From assembly GCF_002741015.1 (NCBI RefSeq), contig NZ_CP016620.1, positions 496,001 to 560,000 on the forward strand: a stretch of DNA of 64,000 nucleotides. Direction: 5' to 3'. The position numbers and the translations under genes are program-made. Positions 44,020-51,786 of this stretch are shown here, piece by piece (positions within the stretch are counted from its first letter, which is position 1; the number at the start of each line of letters is the position of its first letter). This stretch comes from Microvirga ossetica (GTDB lineage: Bacteria > Pseudomonadota > Alphaproteobacteria > Rhizobiales > Beijerinckiaceae). Below the pieces are notes generated by a model. That model did no database searches. It saw nothing but the letters and a program-made list of their open reading frames with translations, and was not told the DNA's origin.

Positions 44020-44802
44020 CTACCAATCATGCTTGGCATTGCGTACCCATTCTTGGTGCTCCTGCGGATCGCGCTTGGCTTGCTTGTAGTATCCGACAAG
44101 TGTTTCGCTCGAGTATGGCGCACCATCCGGCCCTAGAATGCCAAGCGCTTTGGCGGCCGCGCTCAGAAATCCTACTCCGTGTCCGCCCAGTTTATTGTCG
44201 TCATTCGGGTCTCTTTGGATGCCGAAGTTCCGGCCGAAGTGATGCTCATACAAGGCAGGTAGGACCTCGCCAACATAGAAAATGTTCCATTGGGCCACCG
44301 ACTTCCGCCTCTTTGGAGACCTTTCGGAAGCGGCCCTGTGGTTGTACTTACTGATCCGGTCAAGGGCTACTTTGAGAAACGCGATATCTTCTCGGAGCTG
44401 GCGATCAGCGCTCTTAGAGGTTTCCGAATCGACAAACTCGACGATCTCCGCAAGCGTGGCAGACATTGGGGCGATCGCAAGGAAGGCTGCCTCGTCAAGA
44501 GCACATGATAGCGGTGACTCTGGATCTAATAGGGTTTCGAGCTTATCTGACAGCGATCTGACGAGCTTCTGAAAGTTGGAGAGTGCATCTTGCCGCTCTA
44601 TGGATTGTTTTTTTCTCGCTGGATCCTCATAACGGTAGGAAACCATCAGCTTGAGGTTGGCGAGATGGCATCCAAGTTCCCGCCAGCCAGTCCTGATCGG
44701 GAGCCCCGTCTCCCTCTCAAGAGATTCTATGATTTCCTTTTCTAGCGCCTCGACATAGGAAATGAGGTTGTTAAGTGCGTTAGGGGACGCCATTGGCTGC
44801 AT
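44020..44802 (-). CDS. Hypothetical protein, cargo of an integrated element
   Basis: A 260-residue soluble protein with two predicted parts: helical N-terminal region (NNLISYVEALEKEIIESLER; FQKLVRSLSDKLETLLDPES) and a C-terminal block EVLPALYEHHFGRNFGIQRD, GHGVGFLSAAAKALGILGPD, SETLVGYYKQAKRDPQEHQE. I recognise no family. Base composition is lower in GC than the neighbours. It sits between the integrase gene and an ISNCY element whose end abuts its stop codon, so the C-terminus could have been altered by the insertion. Start candidates are ATGs at 44802 and 44793. Position next to an integrase makes a defence or phage-related role possible but unproven. Confidence 0.6.
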   Translation of the reverse strand: MQPMASPNALNNLISYVEALEKEIIESLERETGLPIRTGWRELGCHLANLKLMVSYRYEDPARKKQSIERQDALSNFQKLVRSLSDKLETLLDPESPLSCALDEAAFLAIAPMSATLAEIVEFVDSETSKSADRQLREDIAFLKVALDRISKYNHRAASERSPKRRKSVAQWNIFYVGEVLPALYEHHFGRNFGIQRDPNDDNKLGGHGVGFLSAAAKALGILGPDGAPYSSETLVGYYKQAKRDPQEHQEWVRNAKHDW

Positions 44803-44870
44803 CACTCGTGTGGGCGTTAAGGCGGATGGTCTCGCGCGCAAACCTGCAAGTTACTAGTTTTGCGTAGCAC

Positions 44871-46070
44871 TCATGCCGCTGCTGCCGCGTTTCCAGTCGG
44901 CTGCATCGTTGCCAGGCTCAGGACGTGCATCGTCCAAGTATTAAGAGCGGCTCGCTTCTCCTGGGCGTAGGTGGCGCGGTTATAGATCCCGGCGACACCT
45001 GCTTTATGGCCAGAGGCATGGTTTAGAACCGCTTCGACCACGTGGGGCAGGATGCCCATTTCTGCCATTCGAGTTGCAGCCGTTCGCCGAATGTCGTGCA
45101 GCCGCCATGCGGCAAGCTGCTCACCATTCTTCAGGATACGTTTGTCGAGTGCTGCTTTGGCTTTGCTCCAGCCCTGAAAGGGCCCTTCTGCTTCTCCGAA
45201 AACTAACTGTCTTCCTTCACGGCGGGGGCAGCCTCGGAGAACTTCGAGCGCAGCCTCGGTCAGAGGGACACCATGGGGAAGGCCGTTTTTGGTGCGCTCG
45301 CGCGGGATACTCCAGCAAGCACGATGCAGATCCAATTCGCTCCAAGCCATACCACCGACCTCCTCTCGTCTCTGTCCCGTTAGGATCAGGAGGCGAACGA
45401 TCCGGCCGTAGTCATCATCCCGGCATGCAGCCCAAATCCGGGCGAGTTCGTTGTCAGAGAGAACCCGATCGCGTGAGCGTTCCTCGACCGGTCGGTTAGT
45501 GCCCACCACTGGGTTTGTATCGGCCAGCCCCTCGCGCATGGCCCAGGTAAAGAATGAGGACAAGGCGATACGCGCCCGGTTGGCCGCAATGGGCCCGTTG
45601 GCGAGGGCAAGCTCCGCGAGTTGAAGGGCAACCGTTCGGCGGGTGACCTTCTCAATGGCAAGCCCATGCAGCGGCTTCCAGGATGTCTGCAGGTACCGGC
45701 TGGTCTCGACGAGAGTTCGCGGCTTGAGGCGCCGGGAGGCAAACTCAAGGTAGGGCTCAACCATTGCCCCAAGGGTCAGATGCGCGCGAGCTTTGGCCTC
45801 GGCTTTGGCGGCTTGAGGATCGCTCCCGAGATGCGCCTTTGCCAGAACGGCTTTAGCGGCTCTGCGGGCCTGGTCGGGGTCGAGGGTCTCGACGGATCCG
45901 ATCGTGACCCGCCGCTGCTTTTGCCCCATTCGGTACTGCGCGATCCACACCCGTTTACCACCGGCACGCAGGCGAACGCCGAAGCCTGGAAGAGTGTCGT
46001 CAAAGACGATGAGTTCACTCCGGCCGGGCGGAATGGAGAGATTGGCAAGGGCAGGGCGGGTTAGGCGCAC
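44871..46070 (-). CDS. Tyrosine recombinase (integrase)
   Basis: A 399-residue phage/island integrase: N-terminal arm-binding DUF4102-like domain (FDDTLPGFGVRLRAGGKRVW; RVTIGSVETLDPDQARRAAK), SAM-like core-binding domain and C-terminal catalytic domain with Arg in LILTGQRREEVGGMAWSEL, H-x-x-R in WRLHDIRRTAATRMAEMG, and His/Tyr in LNHASGHKAGVAGIYNRATY. All catalytic residues are present. A tRNA-Lys 3' fragment lies 152 bp upstream of its start and should be its attachment site. The start is GTG at 46070. Confidence 0.93.
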   Translation of the reverse strand: MRLTRPALANLSIPPGRSELIVFDDTLPGFGVRLRAGGKRVWIAQYRMGQKQRRVTIGSVETLDPDQARRAAKAVLAKAHLGSDPQAAKAEAKARAHLTLGAMVEPYLEFASRRLKPRTLVETSRYLQTSWKPLHGLAIEKVTRRTVALQLAELALANGPIAANRARIALSSFFTWAMREGLADTNPVVGTNRPVEERSRDRVLSDNELARIWAACRDDDYGRIVRLLILTGQRREEVGGMAWSELDLHRACWSIPRERTKNGLPHGVPLTEAALEVLRGCPRREGRQLVFGEAEGPFQGWSKAKAALDKRILKNGEQLAAWRLHDIRRTAATRMAEMGILPHVVEAVLNHASGHKAGVAGIYNRATYAQEKRAALNTWTMHVLSLATMQPTGNAAAAA

Positions 46071-46221
46071 GGTGTTCCTCCGCTGGGAAGCGTATGGGAA
46101 GCAACTCCAGGCCCCCCAAAGCTTACTTGTGAGCAGATGATGCAGAGGGTACTAAGGTTATTATGAAGGAAGGCAAGGATTCTGATCCGACCTGATCACT
46201 TATGCACAGATCGAACCGCTT

Positions 46222-46267
46222 CCTTTTAATCAGAGGGTCCTGGGTTCGAGTCCCAGCGCGCTCACCA
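46222..46267 (+). other. Probable att site: 3' part of tRNA-Lys
   Basis: CCTTTTAATCAGAGGGTCCT continues into a perfect T-arm (CTGGG-TTCGAGT-CCCAG, 46240-46256), the acceptor half CGCGCTC, discriminator A and CCA, i.e. the 3' part of a tRNA-Lys(TTT) gene from the anticodon loop onward. The sequence before it (GATCGAACCGCTT) cannot pair with the anticodon or acceptor strands, so no complete tRNA exists here. Such 3' tRNA copies mark the far end (attR) of an element integrated in a tRNA gene by a tyrosine recombinase, here the one at 44871. Confidence 0.75.
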
Positions 46268-46431
46268 TTCTTCTCAATGACTTACCGGTACATTGAGATC
46301 GGATCGCCAAACTTGCAGAATTCGCCGTGCGCACCCCGTGCACACCGGATGGCTGCGAATCTTCGTGAGGCCGCTGGTGCACTCTCGATTGTGAGAAGGG
46401 GGCGCGGATCCAGAGCGGTTCGCAGGGACAC

Positions 46432-47616
46432 TCAGAGTCGCTTTGATGTTTGATGTCCTCGCATCTGGCACGCCGTCAGCTGCCAAACGATCCACCGATC
46501 TCCAGCTCCGGCCGGAAGAAGAATGCCGAGCCGTGATAGAGTGGTTGCCCAAGCGGCGACTGCATTGGCCGGATAGTCAAAGGATGTGCCGTTTGCCCGA
46601 ATGGCGGCAGCTTCCGCCTCCGTGAGCCCGCTGAACCGGCAGCGTAACCAGCCCCGCTGCCGGATCTTCCGCAGGGCTCCGGCGATTGTGATAAGACCTT
46701 TGCCTCCCGAGGCAGCGATATCCACCGCATCGGCCAGAATAAGGGCCTGCCAGTCGCGTGGTGAAACCGTGAAGCAGCCGATCCCGGGCACCTCAATGCC
46801 AACGGCATGGGCCAAGTGGCGGCCGACAATCCGGTCGTACGCCAGACAGGAGGTTTGCATCGCGCAGACCTCCGCACAGGCTGCCAGGTAGGCTCTCCGT
46901 AAGGGGGCGGCTGCCCGGGCCAAAACCTGATTCCGCTGCCGGCCTCGTCTTTCCAATTCAACTTGCGCTGCGCAGAGCTTGGGGTTGTGCAGCCATTTCC
47001 GCGGCGCCATGGCGAGGATGGCCTCCTCAAGGTCTGGACGGGAGGTGTCCCGAGGAAGCCCAGACAAGTCAACCTCAATTGCGGCCACATCCATGGCCAC
47101 GATCCGGGCAATCTTGGCCTCATCGCAGGCATGTGTGACCAGAAACTCAACCAGGAGGTGTCGCTCGCCCTTGCAGACAATCACATCGGGAACGATCTCG
47201 CCAAGCCTGTTTTCCAAGAGGGCAGCATCGAACCCATACCTCCCTCCTGGGTATCTGATCCATTTGCCGTGACCTTCGCCCATCGCTAGGGGCGGAAGCT
47301 CGAGCTCAAGACGGTGGGCGAGTACCTCCTTGGCGAATCTGTGCAGGGCTGTTTCTGGCCCGGTCTGGCAGGGCCGACCATCCTCAGTCCCATAGTGCCC
47401 GAAGTGATGGTCCTGTTTGTTGCCTTTGCGGGCGATGAGACGGGTGCCGCATCCCGGGCAGACGCAGTTGCACTCGAGACCGGAGGCGACCTCCGAGATG
47501 TGAGCGATCGTCCCGTCCGCTCGCTCCCCGAAGACGAGGCTCTCCCGTCTGTCGCGACAGGCGAACGCAGTCAGGGGCAGTACCGCAGCGGCCGTTGACG
47601 ACTGCAATGGGTTCAT
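46432..47616 (-). CDS. CoiA-like zinc-ribbon nuclease family protein
   Basis: A 394-residue protein with the competence-protein CoiA layout: zinc-ribbon segment CNCVCPGCGTRLIARKGNKQ, then DHHFGHYGTEDGRPCQTGPE and TALHRFAKEVLAHRLELEL, followed by a restriction-nuclease-like core EIVPDVIVCKGERHLLVEFL (Asp...Glu) and VTHACDEAKI. CoiA-like proteins are thought to be nucleases or DNA-handling factors. The C-terminal 200 residues are Arg-rich and helical with no known domain. Start ATG at 47616; the frame extends upstream to 47709 without support. It is just outside the att site. Confidence 0.72.
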   Translation of the reverse strand: MNPLQSSTAAAVLPLTAFACRDRRESLVFGERADGTIAHISEVASGLECNCVCPGCGTRLIARKGNKQDHHFGHYGTEDGRPCQTGPETALHRFAKEVLAHRLELELPPLAMGEGHGKWIRYPGGRYGFDAALLENRLGEIVPDVIVCKGERHLLVEFLVTHACDEAKIARIVAMDVAAIEVDLSGLPRDTSRPDLEEAILAMAPRKWLHNPKLCAAQVELERRGRQRNQVLARAAAPLRRAYLAACAEVCAMQTSCLAYDRIVGRHLAHAVGIEVPGIGCFTVSPRDWQALILADAVDIAASGGKGLITIAGALRKIRQRGWLRCRFSGLTEAEAAAIRANGTSFDYPANAVAAWATTLSRLGILLPAGAGDRWIVWQLTACQMRGHQTSKRL

Positions 47617-47736
47617 CGGGTGTCGTAGCAAACTCACGGGTCTCGGTGTCGATGGGCCGGAAACATAGAGATCGACGAAACAGTGCCGGACTCTAGCTGG
47701 TAAGGGCACACGCTGCCAACTGCACGGGAGGAGCTC

Positions 47737-47874
47737 ATGGCGGAAGCACCCGAGAACCTGCCCTCTGGTGCCAGCAGGGTCGCACAGGCCTACTCCGACA
47801 TCTGGAATGCCTTTTCCGCCCTTGGGCAGGCCTGTTCCGAGGCCGGTCCCAGACCTTTACATGGACGCGCTTAA
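47737..47874 (+). pseudogene. Carboxymuconolactone-decarboxylase-like fragment
   Basis: A 45-residue frame with an excellent RBS (GGGAGGAG): RVAQAYSDIWNAFSALGQAC, SEAGP. This matches the start of AhpD/carboxymuconolactone-decarboxylase-like proteins (Y-P-x-I-W-x-A-F-x-x-L-G-x-A-x-x-E-A-G-P-L-D). After Pro the frame turns to RPLHGRA and stops, so the catalytic CxxC part is missing. The following 200 bp show no resumption. A truncated or frameshifted gene. Confidence 0.6.
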
Positions 47875-48105
47875 GGGCTGCCTTTGACCCGAATGCAACC
47901 TTCCAGAACATGCTCCTGTAGTGCATGTGATGGTTCGACCAGTTATCACCAGCCGAGTTTCGCTATTGCGCAACCGAATAGGCTGACCTTCTCGGCACCA
48001 AACCGGGCCCTGCCTTCGAAGATTTTATTTAACGCCGAGTTTACAATCAGGATGGATCTGAGACATTTCAGATCTGAATGACACCCGGATATAGAAAGCC
48101 AGTCA

Positions 48106-49020
48106 ATGTACGATATCATTGGCGATATCCACGGCCATGTGGAAGCACTCCAAGCGCTGCTCCTGAAGCTTGGCTACCGTGAACGCAATGGTGCCTGGCG
48201 GCACCCTGAGCGAACGGCCATCTTCGTCGGCGACCTCATCGACCGGGGGCCACACCAGATCGAGACCGTTCGTCTCGTGCGCGATATGGTGGAAGCGGGG
48301 GCAGCCCGCATCACCCTTGGCAATCACGAATACAATGCGCTCCTATGGGCAACACCTGATCCAGAGCATCCAGGCGAGTTCATGCGCCGGCATATCGAGA
48401 AGCATCGGCACCAACACAGGGCTTTTCTTGAAGCCGTCGGTGACGGCTCCAAGCTCCACGAGGAGTGCCTGCGCTTCTTCGAGACGTTTCCTCTCTGGCT
48501 CGATCTCCCCGGCTTGAGTGTCGTGCATGCCTGCTGGCATCCTGTCATGCAGGAGCGGTTGCGGCCTAACCTCGTGGACGAGACCGCTCCTCGCGAGCGC
48601 CTTGCCGTGTTGGCGCGTAAGGGGTCCGACACAGAGGAGGCGCTAGAGATCCTGCTGAAAGGTGTGGAGGAGAAGCTGCCGGATCCCATGAGCTTTATGG
48701 ATAAGGATGGCCATGAGCGGCGCGAGGTTCGTCTCCGCTGGTGGTTGGGGCCTGGCGCAACATTCCGGGCCGCAGCACTGATAGACGAGGCGACGTTAAA
48801 GCACCTGCCGGAGACGCCTGTCCCCGGAGCCGCGCTTCTTGGAGTTGCATCCGGCCCGCCCCGTTTCTTCGGGCACTACTGGATGAAAGGGGAGCCTATC
48901 CTCATGTCACCACGAGCCGTATGCGTCGACTGGAGCATCGCTGCTGGCGGTATATTGGCTGCCTATCGCTTTGACGGTGAGCCCGAACTGTCTGCTGATC
49001 GCTTCGTTACTGCGGCTTGA
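48106..49020 (+). CDS. Metallophosphoesterase (Ser/Thr phosphatase-like)
   Basis: A 304-residue calcineurin-like phosphoesterase with the full metal motif series: YDIIGDIHGHVEALQAL (GDIHG), AIFVGDLIDRGPHQIET (GDLIDRG), ITLGNHEYNALLW (GNHE), then LSVVHACWHPV (distal His) and FFGHYWMKG (GH). The family includes PrpA-like protein phosphatases and Ap4A hydrolases; the Y-D-I-I-G-D-I-H-G start is of the first type. Cytoplasmic, monocistronic. Complete length. Confidence 0.9.
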   Translation: MYDIIGDIHGHVEALQALLLKLGYRERNGAWRHPERTAIFVGDLIDRGPHQIETVRLVRDMVEAGAARITLGNHEYNALLWATPDPEHPGEFMRRHIEKHRHQHRAFLEAVGDGSKLHEECLRFFETFPLWLDLPGLSVVHACWHPVMQERLRPNLVDETAPRERLAVLARKGSDTEEALEILLKGVEEKLPDPMSFMDKDGHERREVRLRWWLGPGATFRAAALIDEATLKHLPETPVPGAALLGVASGPPRFFGHYWMKGEPILMSPRAVCVDWSIAAGGILAAYRFDGEPELSADRFVTAA

Positions 49021-49183
49021 GCCAAGATACGCCAGAGGCGCTATGTGTGCTACTTCTTTGGCCAATCTCCCCTGAGAGGGGCATGAGGCTTTCGCCTCAC
49101 CGAAGACTTAAGATCCCTGCATTATCCCGAGACAGCTTCGGCAGTAAAAGCGCCGGTCGCGGCGTCAAGATGGGTCAACCGCA

Positions 49184-49465
49184 TCACCAACCTCTCATGC
49201 GGGAAGCATTCCTTGATCGAGCGCGGATGAGTATCTCGGTCTTTTGCAATCGCGACGCTACCCGGAAGCGTCCGTCACAGTAGTCTCTTGTCCACACAAG
49301 ATTGACCATCAACTCGCGAAAGCCGGGTCGAGTATCGGGAGCATCAGGATCAAACCCAGGTCGTATATAGACTAACCGCCCATTGCGGTTCTGGAACATA
49401 TCCTGCCAAAGCGTCACGACGACCGTTTCTCCATCGGAACTCTTTGCAGACCAACTCCACTGCAC
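49184..49465 (-). CDS. Conserved-looking hypothetical protein
   Basis: A 93-residue frame (GTG at 49465) with segment VQWSWSAKSSDGETVVVTLW, QDMFQNRNGRLVYIRPGFDP, PGFRELMVNLVWTRDYCDGR, FRVASR. The sequence is protein-like throughout and the open frame continues upstream (HDLRRLKPHN) to a TGA near 49530, so either the start is a non-standard codon further up or the gene lost its 5' end. I do not know the family; aromatic-rich Trp/Asp pattern suggests a small alpha-beta domain. Confidence 0.5.
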   Translation of the reverse strand: MQWSWSAKSSDGETVVVTLWQDMFQNRNGRLVYIRPGFDPDAPDTRPGFRELMVNLVWTRDYCDGRFRVASRLQKTEILIRARSRNASRMRGW

Positions 49466-49556
49466 ATTGTGCGGCTTTAGTCGGCGCAGGTCGTGACCCT
49501 CCCGACCTGAGCAAAAACCGAAAGCTCCTCAGAAGTTTAGTTGGAACAAGCGGGAG

Positions 49557-49655
49557 GGTCTGAGTTCCAGGCCGAATGACATGCTGGCCTACAACCTCAC
49601 CCGGGTGCTGAACATCCTGGGCATCCAGCCGCTGATGGCTGCCCTCAGGGCATAG
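49557..49655 (+). pseudogene. Transposase C-terminal remnant
   Basis: A short frame reading RPNDMLAYNLTRVLNILGIQ, PLMAALRA and stop matches the very end of IS5/IS1182-type transposases (M-x-A-Y-N-L-x-R-V-x-N-I-x-G). The preceding sequence has no transposase similarity, so it is a decayed IS end. Confidence 0.6.
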
Positions 49656-49959
49656 GAGCCGGGCTTTGCTCGTGCCATCACGCCCTTGAGGCGCCGAACG
49701 CTTGCTTCAGAGCGATTGGAGCCTCATACCGCCGATAATCAACCAGCTCGCGCTTATCGATGATGTTGAAGGGCTTTGAAGCGTGGAAAGCCGCAATCCG
49801 TCCTCTGCCAAAGCGTTTTTACACATTGGGTAATCGCGGAGCGAGTCGCCCTCAGGCCAGATGGTCAGTGCATGGAAGAGCGGGTGGTTGTTCTCCGATA
49901 AGATGGAAAAACGGGCTCTCGGCTGGACGCCGGGCCCAAGCATCGAACGGAGAACAGCC

Positions 49960-50299
49960 ATGGGTGAGTCTATCGGTCTTGATGTGTCCTTGAATGAGAC
50001 GGCGATCTCCGTGCGGCGGGATGGCAAGAAAATCTGACGCGGCAAATGCCCGTCTGATCCAACCCTGATTGCCGAGGTCCTTCGCAAGCGAGCGCCCGAG
50101 CCCAAGCGGGTGGTGTTCGAGACCGGGCCTTTGTCGGTGTGGTTCTATCATGCGCTTTGCGCTGAAGGGCTGCCGGCGATCTGCATTGACGCCCGCCATG
50201 CCAAGGCCGCCCTCGACATGGCGCCGAACAAAACCGACGCCAATGATACCGATGCCCTGGCCCACCGGAAAGTCCGCAAATTTCGCCACCTGACCCGAT
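49960..50299 (+). pseudogene. IS110-family transposase remnant
   Basis: From the ATG at 49960: GESIGLDVSLNETAISVRRD, an in-frame TGA (50035-50037, where a Trp or similar is expected), then PTLIAEVLRKRAPEPKRVVF, ETGPLSVWFYHALCAEGLPA, ICIDARHAKAALDMAPNKTD, ANDTDALA. This is the N-terminal RuvC-like part of an IS110 transposase. It ends at a 32-bp sequence that also occurs at 59631, indicating another element inserted or recombined at this point. Confidence 0.8.
50265..50296 (+). repeat. 32-bp direct repeat, left copy
   Basis: CCGGAAAGTCCGCAAATTTC followed by GCCACCTGACCC. The identical 32 bases occur at 59631-59662 in the same orientation. It interrupts the IS110 transposase remnant. I interpret it as the end of a transposable element, bracketing the 9.3-kb transport segment. 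Confidence 0.75.
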
Positions 50300-50389
50300 C
50301 CAGACTTTCCTCAGCTCACTATGTGGTATCATCTTCCAACTAATTCACGTTCGTAGGCAGACTAAGGCGCCGTCAACGCGGGTCTTTCT

Positions 50390-50647
50390 TTATAGCTGTG
50401 GCGTTCTCCTAAAAGAACGATTTTCCTTAGCCTGGGCCGACTGATCAATAAAATACTCCTCGTAGAAGCTCATTCTCGTTAGTTTGAGGTTTGGAGGAAA
50501 AATCACCTTTACATAACGTTCGCTAAAAAGAACAATCCCGTTGACACTTCTGCTGGGAGACAGCACCCTGCATGCGCTGTTCGGGCAAACGCATTGCTCG
50601 CACAGCCGCGGTGATTTGACGGTGTGCAGCTTGCGCCGCGTGATCAA
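50390..50647 (-). CDS. Possible small orphan protein
   Basis: An 85-residue frame in a comparatively AT-rich patch. ATG start, two Cys pairs near the N-terminus (CEQCVCPNSAC, zinc-finger-like), then VNGIVLFSERYVKVIFPPNL and a charged end. No family known and the RBS is weak. Kept because the Cys spacing and the distinct base composition are unusual. Confidence 0.3.
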   Translation of the reverse strand: MITRRKLHTVKSPRLCEQCVCPNSACRVLSPSRSVNGIVLFSERYVKVIFPPNLKLTRMSFYEEYFIDQSAQAKENRSFRRTPQL

Positions 50648-50860
50648 ACGCTAAAGCGCCACGGAGCCTGTGCCGCCCCGTGGTCCTAAGCCCAACGCAA
50701 AGGATGTCCGGTCGTGCATGCTTCTTCCTCCCGAAACCACCTTCTCTCCTGTCGTCGGCGCATGACCACTTGTCGAGCCTGCTGAAGGCCGGCTGACGTT
50801 TCTTCGTTCGACCGACGCGACCACGCTGGCGATAGCTGCCGGCGACAGGAGATCTTTGCC

Positions 50861-51142
50861 ATGAGCACCACCATCAACACAGCCCGAGTAATCGAGATCG
50901 GCAGCGTGACTGCCGGCATCGCCGTTCCGGATGAAGGGGGCTTCCGGTTCTTTTCCTCAGGACACCCCTTTGACGCCCTCGATGGACGCCGGTTCCGCAG
51001 CCTCAAGCAGGCGACCGCAGCGGCCCACGAGAGATGGCAGCAGAGCAGCCCGCCGGAGCCTCGTTCATCGCGCCCTCGACCCAACGATGTGCCCGCCGAT
51101 CTGCTGCTCCAGGTGCCCGGTCCGTTCCTGCTGCCCGTCTGA
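50861..51142 (+). CDS. Small hypothetical protein upstream of FMN reductase
   Basis: A 93-residue protein with a good RBS (AGGAGATCTTTGCC). The region IEIGSVTAGIAVPDEGGFRF, FSSGHPFDALDGRRFRSLKQ looks like a beta-rich domain, followed by a Pro/Ser tail. No family recognised. The downstream FMN reductase gene starts 15 bp later with a nearly identical leader (AAGGAGATTTTTGC), so the two are co-transcribed. Confidence 0.65.
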   Translation: MSTTINTARVIEIGSVTAGIAVPDEGGFRFFSSGHPFDALDGRRFRSLKQATAAAHERWQQSSPPEPRSSRPRPNDVPADLLLQVPGPFLLPV

Positions 51143-51157
51143 CAAGGAGATTTTTGC

Positions 51158-51757
51158 ATGAGCCGGCCGCGCGTCGTCATTTTTACCGGCAATATTCGCC
51201 GCCCTTCACGCAGCCGCGCCCTTGCGGAGGCGCTCGGTGCCGAAGTCGAACGCCGCCTTTCCATCGAACTGAGAAGTTACGACGTTCTCGATGCAGGGCC
51301 GGGCTTAGGCTCGGCACTGGTCCGCAACGATCTGCCGCTACCGGCGGCTCGCATCGTCGACGAAATCGAAAGCGCGAACGCGCTGATTGTTGGCACGCCG
51401 GTCTATAAGGGTGCCTATACGGGCTTGTTCAAACACCTGATCGACTTCATCACGCCGGATCAGCTGGCAGGCAAACCTGTGGCCTTGACCGCGACGGGCG
51501 GAGGGGCACGCCACGCGCTCGTGGTCGAGCACACACTGCGGCCGCTCTTCGGCTTCTTCGCCGCTCTGACCCTTCCGACAGCGATCTATGCTTCGGATGC
51601 GGATTTCACGGCAAGCCATGGTGGGGCAGGGCATGCCCTGACGGACGCAGGCATCCGCAACCGGCTGGCAAACGCGGCGGACGAGCTTGCCGGCCTCCTT
51701 TCCAGGCAGGCCAGCGGCGCCGAGGCTGCGAAGCGCGCCGCATATGCCGTGAACTAA
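51158..51757 (+). CDS. NADPH-dependent FMN reductase (MsuE/SsuE-like)
   Basis: A 199-residue flavodoxin-fold reductase: VVIFTGNIRRPSRSRALAEA (phosphate loop), ALIVGTPVYKGAYTGLFKHL and IDFITPDQLAGKPVALTATG, GGARHALVVEHTLRPLFGFF, typical of the MsuE/SsuE group that supplies FMNH2 to two-component monooxygenases. The usual monooxygenase is not adjacent. It lies 29 bp upstream of a peptide-type ABC binding protein gene, so the operon may serve uptake and oxidation of an organosulphur or similar compound. This is inference. Confidence 0.88.
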   Translation: MSRPRVVIFTGNIRRPSRSRALAEALGAEVERRLSIELRSYDVLDAGPGLGSALVRNDLPLPAARIVDEIESANALIVGTPVYKGAYTGLFKHLIDFITPDQLAGKPVALTATGGGARHALVVEHTLRPLFGFFAALTLPTAIYASDADFTASHGGAGHALTDAGIRNRLANAADELAGLLSRQASGAEAAKRAAYAVN

Positions 51758-51786
51758 TCATCAAACGCAATCAAAAGGAGTTATCG

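Noticed and set aside
46190..46267. Complete tRNA-Lys gene
   Set aside because: Only the 3' part from the anticodon loop fits; the upstream bases cannot pair with the anticodon 3' strand or with CGCGCTC.
49707..50105. Minus-strand 132-codon frame
   Set aside because: Overlaps the IS110 remnant in antisense and has no recognisable domain.
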